A stretch of 6,814 nucleotides of DNA, taken from NCBI GenBank assembly GCA_913060845.1, contig CAJXVF010000123.1, forward strand, positions 1 to 6,814, given 5' to 3'. The DNA comes from an uncultured Alphaproteobacteria bacterium. GTDB taxonomy: Bacteria > Pseudomonadota > Alphaproteobacteria > Bin95. The notes beneath the pieces are model-generated. The model did no database searches, was not told where the DNA came from, and was given only the letters and a program-made list of their open reading frames with translations. Shown here in pieces: positions 1 through 6,768 of this stretch. The position numbers and the translations under genes were made by a program. Numbering within the stretch: position 1 is the stretch's first letter; every line of letters starts with the position of its first letter.

Positions 1-2349
1 CTGCTGATGTTCGGCGTTGCGGAAGACCACGATTCCAACCCGATCAAAATTGGCCTTGGCAAGCTGAAAGCGCGTGGCGCTAAAGTCGTTTCCGTGAACC
101 CGGTCCGCACGGGCTATTCGGCCATTGCTGACGAATGGGTTGGTATTCGCCCTGGCACGGACGGCGCGTTTGTATCTGCGCTCATCCATGAACTCCTCCG
201 TCAGGACCGGATTGATCTGGATTTCCTGGCCCGCACGACCGACGCTTCCTGGCTGATTAACCAGAACCCAGGTGCTGCCGATCATGGGCTCGTCATCAAA
301 GATGCTGATGGCGCGCCGCTTGGCTGGGATGGTGCGGCTGATGAGCCAACATTGGCGCGCACACCTGGTGCCAACCTCTCCCTCATCGGTGAGCGCACAT
401 TGCCTGATGGCCGCAAGGCCAAGACCGTATTCCAGCTTCTGGCGGAGCGCTTTCTTGATGGCGCGAACAGCCCCGAAGCCGCTGCCGCGATCACCGATGT
501 TTCTGCGGAAACTATCCGTAATCTCGCCAACGATTTGGCGGCTGCTGCCCTCGACGATCCGATGGAACTTCCGCAGCCCTGGACCGATTGGACTGGCAAA
601 CGCCATGAAACCATGGTCGCCCGCCCTGTCGCCATCCATGCCATGCGGGGAATCTCGGCGCACTCCAACGGCTTCGATACTTGCCGCTTGATCCATGTGC
701 TGCAGATGCTGCTGGGCGCAATCGATGCTCCCGGTTCCTTCCGCTACAAACCGCCGTTCCCGAAGCCTGTGCCGCCCGGCCCGAAGCCCGCTGGTAAAGC
801 CGATCAAATTGGCCCTGGCCGGCCCATGGCAGGCCCGCCACTTGGGTTTGTCGCTGGTCCAGAAGACTTGCTGGTTGATCCAGACGGCACACCACGACGC
901 ATTGATCATGCCTACAGCTGGGAAGCGCCCGTCGCCGCCCACGGGCTGATGCATATGGTGATCGAAAACGCCGCAAAGCAGGACCCAAACCCCATCGACG
1001 TGCTGTTCATGTACATGGCCAACATGGGCTGGAATTCGTCCATGAGCGTTGAAAACGCGCTCAAAGGCCTGACAGCGAAGGACGAAGAAACTGGCGAGTA
1101 TAAGATCAAGCACGTCATTTATTCGGATGCGTTCTGGTCTGAAACTGTGGCCTACGCAGACCTGATTTTCCCGGACACCACCTATCTAGAACGGTGGGAC
1201 GCGATCTCATTGCTCGACCGCCCGATTTCGGACGCAGATGGCCCGGCGGACGCTATCCGCCAGCCGATCTTTGAACCGGACCGCGACGTTCGCCCATTCC
1301 AAGAAGTCATCATTGACCTTGGCCATCGCTTGGGCCTGCCCGCCTTCACCAATGAAGACGGCACTGCCAAATTCCCCGGCGGCTACAAAGATTACCTCGT
1401 CAACCACGAGCGCACGCCGGGCGTTGGCCCGCTTGCAGGCTGGCGCGGTGAGGACGGTGACAAGGGCGGCGTTGGCGCTAAAAATCCAGACCAACTCGAC
1501 AAATATATTGAGAACGGCTGCTTCTGGAAGCATGAGCTTGAGCCGGAACAGCGCTACTTCAAGCATTCCAATAAGTCCTATCTGGAGTGGTCGGCGAGCA
1601 TGGGCTTCATCCCAAATGCTGACCCTATCGTGATGCACTTGTATTCGGAGCCACTGCAAAAATTCCGTCTTGCAGCCGAAGGTCATGGCGATATCCAACC
1701 GCCAACAGACGCCGCCCGCCAGCGCGTACTGCAGAACTTTGATCCCATCGCCAGCTGGCGTCCGCCGCTAAACGGCTTGGAGGATGCGGATAACGCGTAT
1801 CCGCTGCATGCGATCACGCAGCGCCCAATGGCGATGTATCATTCCTGGGGTTCTCAGAATGCTTGGCTCCGCCAAATCCACACGGCCAACCGCCTGTTTA
1901 TGGCGCGAGAGTTGGTGGAGGAAATGGGCCTGGAAGACGATTCCTGGGTTTATGTCACCAGCCCGAACGGCAAGATCAAAGCCCAGATCAAGGCGATGGA
2001 AGGGGTGAACCCCCGCACCGTCTGGACCTGGAATGCCATTGGCAAGCGCAAAGGCACATGGGGCCTGGATAAGGATGCACCGGAAGCAACCAAAGGCTTC
2101 CTGCTGAACCACCTAATTTCCGAACTACTGCCCGACGGCCAAGGTGGCCATTGGCCAAACGCTGATCCGGTGACGGGACAGGCGGCTTGGTATGACCTCC
2201 GCGTCAAAATTGAGCCTGCCCCTGCAGATACCGCCCAGGTTAGTGAGCCCATCATTCCGGCTCTTCCAAGCAACCCTGGCGGAAAGCCCAATCCCAAGCG
2301 CCTAGACTTTGGCGCAGCCTTCCGTGGCCGCAAGGAGAGCCGCTCATGA
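1..2349 (+). CDS. soeA: SoeA-like sulfite dehydrogenase molybdopterin subunit (5' partial)
   Basis: Catalytic subunit of a DMSO-reductase-family molybdoenzyme, probably the SoeA sulfite dehydrogenase that oxidises sulfite to sulfate in the cytoplasm. The frame is already open at base 1 (L-L-M-F-G-V-A-E-D-H-D-S-N-P-I-K), so the ATG at 7 is internal. 782 residues remain; full SoeA proteins are roughly 950 residues from memory, so the N-terminal [4Fe-4S] motif and probably the Mo-ligand region lie off the left edge. Visible parts are the central molybdopterin domain (residues 1 to about 590), a proline-rich stretch at about 251-265 that I recall as typical of this subfamily, an N-G-C-F-W motif at 505-509, and the C-terminal dinucleotide-binding domain from about 600 to 741. 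A short polar tail follows. The gene overlaps soeB by ATGA. Family membership is very sure; the sulfite substrate is inferred from the three-gene context, and another S-oxide or sulfur substrate is possible. Confidence 0.85.
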   Translation: MLMFGVAEDHDSNPIKIGLGKLKARGAKVVSVNPVRTGYSAIADEWVGIRPGTDGAFVSALIHELLRQDRIDLDFLARTTDASWLINQNPGAADHGLVIKDADGAPLGWDGAADEPTLARTPGANLSLIGERTLPDGRKAKTVFQLLAERFLDGANSPEAAAAITDVSAETIRNLANDLAAAALDDPMELPQPWTDWTGKRHETMVARPVAIHAMRGISAHSNGFDTCRLIHVLQMLLGAIDAPGSFRYKPPFPKPVPPGPKPAGKADQIGPGRPMAGPPLGFVAGPEDLLVDPDGTPRRIDHAYSWEAPVAAHGLMHMVIENAAKQDPNPIDVLFMYMANMGWNSSMSVENALKGLTAKDEETGEYKIKHVIYSDAFWSETVAYADLIFPDTTYLERWDAISLLDRPISDADGPADAIRQPIFEPDRDVRPFQEVIIDLGHRLGLPAFTNEDGTAKFPGGYKDYLVNHERTPGVGPLAGWRGEDGDKGGVGAKNPDQLDKYIENGCFWKHELEPEQRYFKHSNKSYLEWSASMGFIPNADPIVMHLYSEPLQKFRLAAEGHGDIQPPTDAARQRVLQNFDPIASWRPPLNGLEDADNAYPLHAITQRPMAMYHSWGSQNAWLRQIHTANRLFMARELVEEMGLEDDSWVYVTSPNGKIKAQIKAMEGVNPRTVWTWNAIGKRKGTWGLDKDAPEATKGFLLNHLISELLPDGQGGHWPNADPVTGQAAWYDLRVKIEPAPADTAQVSEPIIPALPSNPGGKPNPKRLDFGAAFRGRKESRS
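2332..2349 (+). promoter_or_regulatory. soeB ribosome binding site and ATGA stop/start overlap
   Basis: AAGGAG at 2332-2337 lies inside the last codons of soeA, 8 bases before the soeB ATG at 2346. The soeA stop TGA (2347-2349) overlaps that ATG. The strong site fixes the soeB start, and the overlap points to translational coupling between the catalytic and electron-transfer subunits. Confidence 0.8.
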
Positions 2350-3071
2350 CCAGCCTGCCAGCGACCGCGCCCATAAAGAAGCTAGGACTCGTGATTGATT
2401 TGGACACATGCGTGGGTTGCCACGCCTGTGCCGTCAATTGCAAAGAATGGAACACTGGCGGCGAAATGGCCCCGTTGACGGATCTGGACCCCTATGGCGC
2501 AGAGCCAGAGGGCGTGTGGTTCAACCGCGTGCACGGCTATGAGGCTGGCGACGGCGCCAATGGGCGCACCGTCCACTTCCCCCGCTCCTGCCTCCATTGC
2601 GAAACACCCGCTTGCGTCACTGTTTGTCCGACGGGCGCTTCCTATAAGCGCGAAGAAGACGGCATCGTGCTGGTGGACGAAGACAAATGCATCGGCTGCA
2701 AACTCTGCTCCTGGGCCTGCCCCTATGGCGCACGTGAGTTTGATGAAACCGTTGGCGTCATGAAGAAGTGCACGCTTTGCGTCGACCGCATTTACAACGA
2801 AACCATTCCAGAAGCCGAACGCGTCCCGGCATGTGTTTCGACGTGCCCAGCCTCTGCCAGGCATTTCGGTGATTTGGGCGACCCGAATTCAGATGTGTCC
2901 AAACTGGTTGCAGAACGCGGCGGATATGATCTGGCACCGGAATTTGACTACAAGCCGACCAACAAATATCTGCCACCGCGCGAGCGGATGCCCAGTGCGC
3001 CCGCTGTTGCCGAAGCAGCAGGCGAGCCGCAAGGCCTGCTGAAGTGGGTCGACCGGATGCTGTCAATCTGA
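2346..3071 (+). CDS. soeB: SoeB-like four-cluster [4Fe-4S] electron-transfer subunit
   Basis: Iron-sulfur subunit expected to carry electrons from the molybdopterin subunit to the membrane anchor. The 241 residues contain sixteen cysteines arranged for four [4Fe-4S] clusters: C22/25/28/32, C82/85/90/94, C115/118/121/125 and C142/145/163/167, a DmsB/NrfC-type pattern. There is no signal peptide or twin-arginine motif at the N-terminus (starts M-T-S-L-P-A-T-A-P-I-K-K), which fits a complex facing the cytoplasm, as in Soe and unlike exported DmsAB. The length is close to that of known SoeB proteins (about 240 residues from memory). The start is supported by the AAGGAG site and the ATGA overlap with soeA. 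All cluster ligands appear intact, so the protein should be functional. Family assignment is firm; the specific sulfite role is inferred from the operon. Confidence 0.88.
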   Translation: MTSLPATAPIKKLGLVIDLDTCVGCHACAVNCKEWNTGGEMAPLTDLDPYGAEPEGVWFNRVHGYEAGDGANGRTVHFPRSCLHCETPACVTVCPTGASYKREEDGIVLVDEDKCIGCKLCSWACPYGAREFDETVGVMKKCTLCVDRIYNETIPEAERVPACVSTCPASARHFGDLGDPNSDVSKLVAERGGYDLAPEFDYKPTNKYLPPRERMPSAPAVAEAAGEPQGLLKWVDRMLSI

Positions 3072-3073
3072 TC

Positions 3074-3130
3074 ATGACGATGTCCGCCCTGATATCTAAT
3101 TTCTCTGGCCGCTGGAGCCGCCGACCGTGA
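3074..3130 (+). CDS. possible 18-codon coupling ORF between soeB and soeC
   Basis: An ATG two bases after the soeB stop opens an 18-codon frame (MTMSALISNFSGRWSRRP) whose TGA at 3128-3130 overlaps the soeC GTG start as GTGA. It has no ribosome binding site of its own and would depend on reinitiation by ribosomes finishing soeB. It resembles no protein I know. It could be a chance frame in a 55-base gap, or a translated linker that keeps ribosomes on the message up to soeC. The arrangement is seen directly; translation is speculation. Confidence 0.2.
   Translation: MTMSALISNFSGRWSRRP
3114..3129 (+). promoter_or_regulatory. soeC ribosome binding site and GTG start
   Basis: GGAG at 3114-3117 stands 9 bases before GTG 3127-3129. 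The frame is closed upstream by TAA at 3097-3099 and there is no ATG between. The resulting N-terminus (M-N-P-A-P-S-V-I-F-F-T-T) matches the start I recall for DmsC-like SoeC proteins, so the GTG start is well supported. Confidence 0.7.
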
Positions 3131-4062
3131 ACCCTGCACCTTCAGTTATCTTTTTCACGACCCTATCTGGGCTCGGCTATGGACTAGCGTTCTGGCTTGC
3201 CGTTGCGCGGGCGTTTGGCACCATCCCAGCGGATACCCCCTGGTTCGGTGCAATAAGCCTTGGCGTCGCATTGGCACTGGTGTCAGCCGGACTGTTGTCG
3301 TCAACCGCCCATCTTGGCCATCCAGAACGGGCATGGCGCGCATTCAGCCAATGGCGGACTTCCTGGTTGTCCCGCGAAGGCGTGGCCGCTGTTGTGACAT
3401 TCGTTCCGCTTGGGCTGTTGTGGCTTGCGTGGATGCTTGGTGCCACTGGCGGGATATGGGCTTTTGTTGCGCTTGTCGGCGCAGCCCTGGCGCTTATCAC
3501 CGTGTACTGCACTGGCATGATCTATCAGTCCTTGAAGCCAATCCAGGCTTGGGCGACAGGATGGACGACGCCGATCTACCTCCTGTTTGCCTTGATGACA
3601 GGTGCGCATGCCGTGGCCGCACTGGCCGCTTGGTTTGGTTATGGCGCGTCCTGGCAAGCAAGTGCAGCGCTGATCCTGACGGTCGTACTAGCGATCGCTA
3701 AATTCATGTACTGGCGGTCGGTCGATACTGCGACGCCTTTTTCAACGCCGGAAAGTGCGACGGGCCTTGGTCGGTTCGGCAAAGTGCGCCAGCTAGAAGC
3801 GCCCCACGTGACAGAGAACTACATCACGCGGGAAATGGGCTTCAAAGTTGCACGCAAGCATGCGGCGAAGCTGCGAATGATTGTCTATGCCATCGGCTTT
3901 GGCGTGCCGACTCTCGTTGCCATGCTGATACTGATATCGGGGCCTTCTGCGCTCCTGGCGACGATTGGTGTCCTCGCGGCTATGGTCGGGGCCATCGCTG
4001 AGCGCTGGCTCTTCTTCGCTGAAGCCAAGCATGCCGTTATGAATTTCTATGGTGAGCATTGA
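3127..4062 (+). CDS. soeC: SoeC-like DmsC-family membrane anchor subunit
   Basis: Membrane anchor and probable quinone-reducing subunit of the sulfite dehydrogenase complex, taking electrons from SoeB into the quinone pool. The 311 residues are strongly hydrophobic, with about eight likely membrane helices near residues 5-30, 40-60, 86-106, 110-131, 146-170, 176-195, 250-271 and 275-294. The conserved DmsC-type stretch H-L-G-H-P-E-R-A-W-R-A-F (62-73), followed by W-R-T-S-W-L-S-R-E-G (76-85), lies in the loop after helix 2. A polar region at about 196-248 separates the last two helices from the rest. Being DmsC-like rather than NrfD-like favours Soe over polysulfide or tetrathionate reductases. 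It begins 55 bases after soeB and is the last gene of the operon. Alternatives are a DMSO-reductase-type anchor or one for another sulfur substrate. Confidence 0.85.
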   Translation: MNPAPSVIFFTTLSGLGYGLAFWLAVARAFGTIPADTPWFGAISLGVALALVSAGLLSSTAHLGHPERAWRAFSQWRTSWLSREGVAAVVTFVPLGLLWLAWMLGATGGIWAFVALVGAALALITVYCTGMIYQSLKPIQAWATGWTTPIYLLFALMTGAHAVAALAAWFGYGASWQASAALILTVVLAIAKFMYWRSVDTATPFSTPESATGLGRFGKVRQLEAPHVTENYITREMGFKVARKHAAKLRMIVYAIGFGVPTLVAMLILISGPSALLATIGVLAAMVGAIAERWLFFAEAKHAVMNFYGEH

Positions 4063-4086
4063 GCTTAGCTACCAGCTATATGCTCA
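4053..4086 (+). terminator. stem-loop spanning the soeC stop codon
   Basis: TGAGCAT (4053-4059) is the exact reverse complement of ATGCTCA (4080-4086). Nested inside, TAGCT (4066-4070) pairs with AGCTA (4074-4078) around a 3-base ACC loop. A second TGAGC (4060-4064) could replace part of the outer strand. No U-rich run follows, so this is not a textbook intrinsic terminator; it may protect the mRNA 3' end or assist termination of the soe operon. The pairing is seen directly; the role is inferred. Confidence 0.4.
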
Positions 4087-4265
4087 GCACCCGTGCAGCG
4101 GCGGCAGATAAGCGCAACTGACTTTGAAACCTTGAAATTTCTGCTCACAACAGCCATTGTTAAACCACGAGAGCCATAAAGGTTCCAAGGGAGGTCGTCG
4201 CAGAAGCGCGCTCGGCCAGCAATAAGAAACACTGTTTTTCACAGTTTTAGAGCGAGGGCGCTCGG
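4063..4265 (+). other. 203-base gap upstream of nfu, presumed promoter region
   Basis: No gene is visible here. TTGAAA occurs twice (4124-4129 and 4132-4137), but neither copy has a good -10 box at the usual distance (CATTGT at 4155-4160 is weak). A purine-rich AAGGGAGG at 4187-4194 looks like a ribosome binding site, but no start codon follows at the right distance. Near the gene, ACTGT (4231-4235) and ACAGT (4241-4245) form a small inverted repeat around TTTTC, followed by TTTT, which could be a weak terminator or an operator half-site pair. The 8-mer GCGCTCGG occurs at 4208-4215 and again at 4258-4265. The promoter is assumed from gap length and the preceding hairpin; I cannot place it. 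Confidence 0.35.
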
Positions 4266-4268
4266 ATG
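4250..4268 (+). promoter_or_regulatory. nfu ribosome binding site in a small hairpin
   Basis: GAGGG at 4254-4258 is a fair ribosome binding site, 7 bases before the ATG at 4266. It overlaps a small inverted repeat: GAGCG (4250-4254) pairs with CGCTC (4259-4263) around an AGGG loop (4255-4258). The site would therefore be shown in, or partly held by, the loop. A 5-bp stem is weak and may be chance. Confidence 0.45.
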
Positions 4269-4823
4269 TTCATCCAAACCGAAGCGACGCCGAATCCGGC
4301 GACGTTGAAATTCCTGCCTGGTCTGACCGTGCTGGAAACTGGCACCGCTGACTTCCGTAACCCGGAAGACGCAGCAGAGCGCTCGCCATTGGCGGACAGC
4401 TTGTTTGCCGTGGAAGGCGTCACCGCCGTATTCCTTGGCAGTGACTTCATCTCCGTCTCCAAGGCTGACCTTGCCGACTGGGCCGTGATGAAGCCCGCCG
4501 TGCTTGGTGCGATCATGGAGCATTTCACCCGCGATCTGCCAGTGATGGCTGCTGGTGCGCAGATGGCGGAAGCGGTTTCCGCTGATGGCGATCCGATTAT
4601 TGAGCAAATCCAAGAACTGTTAGACACCCGCGTCCGCCCTGCCGTCGCTGGCGATGGCGGCGACATTGTGTTCCGGGGCTTTGAGGATGGGATCGTATAC
4701 CTGTCCATGCAAGGTGCCTGTGCCGGGTGCCCAAGCTCTACCGCGACGTTGAAGATGGGCATTGAGAACATGCTCCGTCATTACATCCCGGAAGTGCAGG
4801 AAGTGCGCCCAGCGCCCTTCTGA
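4266..4823 (+). CDS. nfu: Nfu-type iron-sulfur cluster carrier (Nfu_N + NifU C-terminal domain)
   Basis: Cytoplasmic scaffold or carrier that binds an iron-sulfur cluster and delivers it to target enzymes. The 185 residues show two domains: an Nfu_N domain at about 1-88 (starts M-F-I-Q-T-E-A-T-P-N-P-A-T-L-K-F, the family hallmark) and a NifU C-terminal domain at about 108-182. The latter carries R-P-A-V-A-G-D-G-G-D-I (124-134) and the cluster-binding C-A-G-C motif with C152 and C155; two monomers share one [4Fe-4S] cluster in this family. The length is normal for alphaproteobacterial and mitochondrial-type Nfu proteins, and both cysteines are present. The N-terminal domain differs from the degenerate A-type domain of E. 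coli NfuA. It lies 203 bases after soeC, so it is probably transcribed separately, though its product could serve the cluster-rich Soe complex. Family assignment is very sure; specific client proteins are unknown. Confidence 0.93.
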   Translation: MFIQTEATPNPATLKFLPGLTVLETGTADFRNPEDAAERSPLADSLFAVEGVTAVFLGSDFISVSKADLADWAVMKPAVLGAIMEHFTRDLPVMAAGAQMAEAVSADGDPIIEQIQELLDTRVRPAVAGDGGDIVFRGFEDGIVYLSMQGACAGCPSSTATLKMGIENMLRHYIPEVQEVRPAPF

Positions 4824-4869
4824 TCCGTTCAGCTAAATCACGACGCGCACTAAACCGCTAAATTTGGGG

Positions 4870-4888
4870 CCAGGCGATTTTCGCCTGG
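4870..4888 (+). terminator. 8-bp hairpin downstream of nfu
   Basis: CCAGGCGA (4870-4877) and TCGCCTGG (4881-4888) are perfect reverse complements around a TTT loop, 46 bases after the nfu stop. The stem is GC-rich and stable. The following bases are AGGCGG rather than a U run, so it is either a terminator lacking the tail, a 3'-end stabiliser, or part of the leader of the next gene. The rest of the 4824-4955 gap shows no recognisable promoter. Confidence 0.5.
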
Positions 4889-4955
4889 AGGCGGCTGCGC
4901 AGAACTAAACGACCCCGGTTAGCCCCGAGGCCTAAAGACGCGAGCCAGATCCCAG

Positions 4956-6215
4956 ATGCTATTCATGCCGACATTCAAAACTGCTTGTTGCCGTGCGACC
5001 TGCGGCGTAGCAGCCCTCACTAGCATTCTGCTGTCTGCTGGCGCTGGTGCTACGTCGATGCCTGATCTCGCGAACGCGGGCATCGATATCATTCCAAGGC
5101 CCGCCGCCGCCGATGTGCTGAGCGATGAAGCACGGGAAGACGGCAATGGCATTCGCCCCACCCCCGTCAATGCCAGCATTCTGCTGGAAAGCACACAAGG
5201 CGACCTGCACCGCTTGCCATTGGCATTATTGCATGACGCCCCAGCCACCCTGCCCGCCGGAAGCGTAACCCCGCCTATTGTTGGCGTGCCGGTATTGTCT
5301 CGGTTCGACATCCTGATGGCGTCCGCCGCCCATGACCTACAGGAAGAACTCCATAAGCATAGGTTCGATAACCTCACTAATGCGCCGGATTTTGATACGC
5401 TTGATGCCTATTATGACGCCCACGGCTTCACGCTCAGTCGCGCAGGCAAAGCAGTAGCTATCCCACCGCTCTTTCTAAAGACCTTACCGCGTTCCCTTTC
5501 CAACGGACGTGACATTCCACGGCGCAAACGCCTGTTCATCAGCGTGATGCTGCCACACATCCTCGCCGCCAATGCTGAAATCGAAGCGGACCGGCAGAGG
5601 CTCCAATTCATTGTTGCCAGCTTTGATGATCCAATTGGTCCCAGCGACGAAGACATCACTTGGCTGTTCAGCAAGTTTACGGATTATCGCGTCAAAGACC
5701 TGAGTACGGACCGATTGCTTGCACGGATGGATATCATTCCGCCTGCCCTCGCGATTGCCCAGGCTGCGAAGGAAAGTGGATGGGGCGGGTCCCGCTTCGC
5801 TCAAGCTGGCAACGCGCTCTACGGCCAATGGACCTGGAATTCATCCCATAAAGGCATCATCCCGAAGGAGCGTCCCAAGGGCAAAACCTACCGGGTGCGT
5901 GCGTTTGATAATATCCTGAATGCAACCCGTGCCTATATGCTGAACCTGAACGCCAACCGCGCCTATGGCGGCTTGCGGGAACGACGCCTGCAGCGCCGTA
6001 AAGCTGGAAAAGCTCTGACAGGCTTGGCCCTGACAGAAGAACTATTGGGCTACTCCGCTATCGGCAACCGTTACGTCAAAGCGTTGAAGAGCTTGATCCG
6101 GGCCAATAAACTAACGGCTTTGAACACAGCCAAGCTTGGCGAAAGCTTCATGCCCGATGCGCCCGAAACCGCAGGCACCCCCAAACGAGCAAGTGCACTG
6201 ATCGCCAGCAACTAA
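4956..6215 (+). CDS. secreted Bax-family glucosaminidase (peptidoglycan hydrolase)
   Basis: Probable periplasmic N-acetylglucosaminidase of the Bax/FlgJ-like glucosaminidase fold that cuts glycan strands of peptidoglycan. The 419 residues begin with a signal peptide: basic K8/R13, a hydrophobic run at about 17-28, and a likely cut after A-G-A at 30-32. No lipobox is seen. Residues 33 to about 145 are low in recognisable motifs. From about 168 the family region begins (P-P-L-F-L-K-T-L-P-R, then R-K-R-L-F-I-S-V-M-L-P at 190-200). The catalytic domain runs from about 250 to 385, with I-P-P-A-L-A-I-A-Q-A-A-K-E-S-G-W-G at 261-277 placing the likely catalytic Glu at 273, then G-N-A-L-Y-G-Q-W (285-292) and Y-S-A-I-G-N-R-Y-V (366-374). 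ATG 4956 is the only ATG between the upstream TAG (4920-4922) and ATG 4965; no good ribosome binding site is visible, so 4965 is a possible alternative. Family is sure; the cellular role is unknown. Confidence 0.85.
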   Translation: MLFMPTFKTACCRATCGVAALTSILLSAGAGATSMPDLANAGIDIIPRPAAADVLSDEAREDGNGIRPTPVNASILLESTQGDLHRLPLALLHDAPATLPAGSVTPPIVGVPVLSRFDILMASAAHDLQEELHKHRFDNLTNAPDFDTLDAYYDAHGFTLSRAGKAVAIPPLFLKTLPRSLSNGRDIPRRKRLFISVMLPHILAANAEIEADRQRLQFIVASFDDPIGPSDEDITWLFSKFTDYRVKDLSTDRLLARMDIIPPALAIAQAAKESGWGGSRFAQAGNALYGQWTWNSSHKGIIPKERPKGKTYRVRAFDNILNATRAYMLNLNANRAYGGLRERRLQRRKAGKALTGLALTEELLGYSAIGNRYVKALKSLIRANKLTALNTAKLGESFMPDAPETAGTPKRASALIASN

Positions 6216-6230
6216 GGCGGCTAAGCAGAA

Positions 6231-6768
6231 TCAGGCTGCTGCGTTCCTGCGGTCACCTGTGCCACGACGGTCTGTGGCGCGCACAGTTGGCGGCAAGATC
6301 ATCGAAGCGACAAATCCACCCGTCGATGCGTTCGCGATCGCCAATCGGCCATTGTGCCGTTCGGCTGCCAAGCGCGCGATTGGCAGGCCAAGGCCTAGGC
6401 CATTATGCGCCCGATCCAGGCCCGTTTCAGCCTGGCTGAAGGGCCGCATCAACTTCTCTAAGTCCCCTACATTGGCACCATTGCCTTGGTCACAAACCGT
6501 GATCACGACCTGGTCGCCCATCTCCTCAGCCGAAACCTCAACGGTGCCGCCGAATGGGGAGAATTTCACTGCGTTATCGACAAGCGCCGAGATCCCGGCA
6601 TTCAAGACTTCGATATCGCACCAGAGCCTAAGTGGTGCAGCCAGTGGGCGCACATTAATCGCGACTGCCTGTGGTTCCGCAGCTTTCCGGAAGCGCTTCA
6701 CAGCTTGTTCCAGCAGCAGGTCAGCATTGGCTGCGCTCGCCTTGAGCGGTGCCAGACCTGCTTCAAGG
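6231..6768 (-). CDS. sensor histidine kinase, C-terminal ATPase domain (partial)
   Basis: C-terminal ATP-binding half of a two-component sensor kinase, of which about 178 genuine residues remain. Counting from the first genuine residue (L-E-A-G-L-A-P), the HATPase boxes are all visible: N box N-A-G-I-S-A-L-V-D-N-A-V-K-F-S-P (56-71), G1 box D-Q-G-N-G (93-97), F box R-P-F-S-Q (108-112) and G2 box G-L-G-L-G-L-P-I-A (123-131). It ends in a basic and alanine-rich tail (R-A-T-D-R-R-G-T-G-D-R-R-N-A-A-A). The sensor domain and the phospho-accepting histidine lie beyond the contig end. The apparent start at 6797 (GTG) and the ten residues M-G-S-E-M-C-I-R-D-S come from adapter sequence and must not be annotated. 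The stop at 6231-6233 faces the glucosaminidase stop 15 bases away. The signal it senses and its partner regulator cannot be told. Confidence 0.88.

Noticed and set aside
1207..1698. 163-codon open frame on the minus strand within soeA
   Set aside because: It is antisense to strongly conserved molybdopterin-domain sequence, has no family resemblance and reflects codon bias of the real gene. The same applies to the antisense frames at 512-988 and 1768-2112.
2382..2864. 160-codon minus-strand frame within soeB
   Set aside because: It is a mirror of the cysteine-rich soeB coding sequence, which has all sixteen cluster ligands in the plus frame.
4124..4160. TTGAAA...CATTGT as a sigma-70-like promoter for nfu
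   Set aside because: The -35-like word is acceptable and the spacing is 17 bases, but the -10 word matches only three of six consensus positions.
4247..4771. 174-codon minus-strand frame across nfu
   Set aside because: The plus-strand Nfu protein has both family domains and the CxxC motif; the reverse frame has no recognisable content.
6224..6240. AGCAG/CTGCT hairpin between the convergent stops as a bidirectional terminator
   Set aside because: Only five base pairs with a seven-base loop and no U run on either strand; too weak to call.
1..6768. Defence system, CRISPR array, prophage or other novel accessory system
   Set aside because: Every sizeable gene belongs to a known metabolic, biogenesis, cell-wall or signalling family, and no repeat array or phage-like gene was seen.
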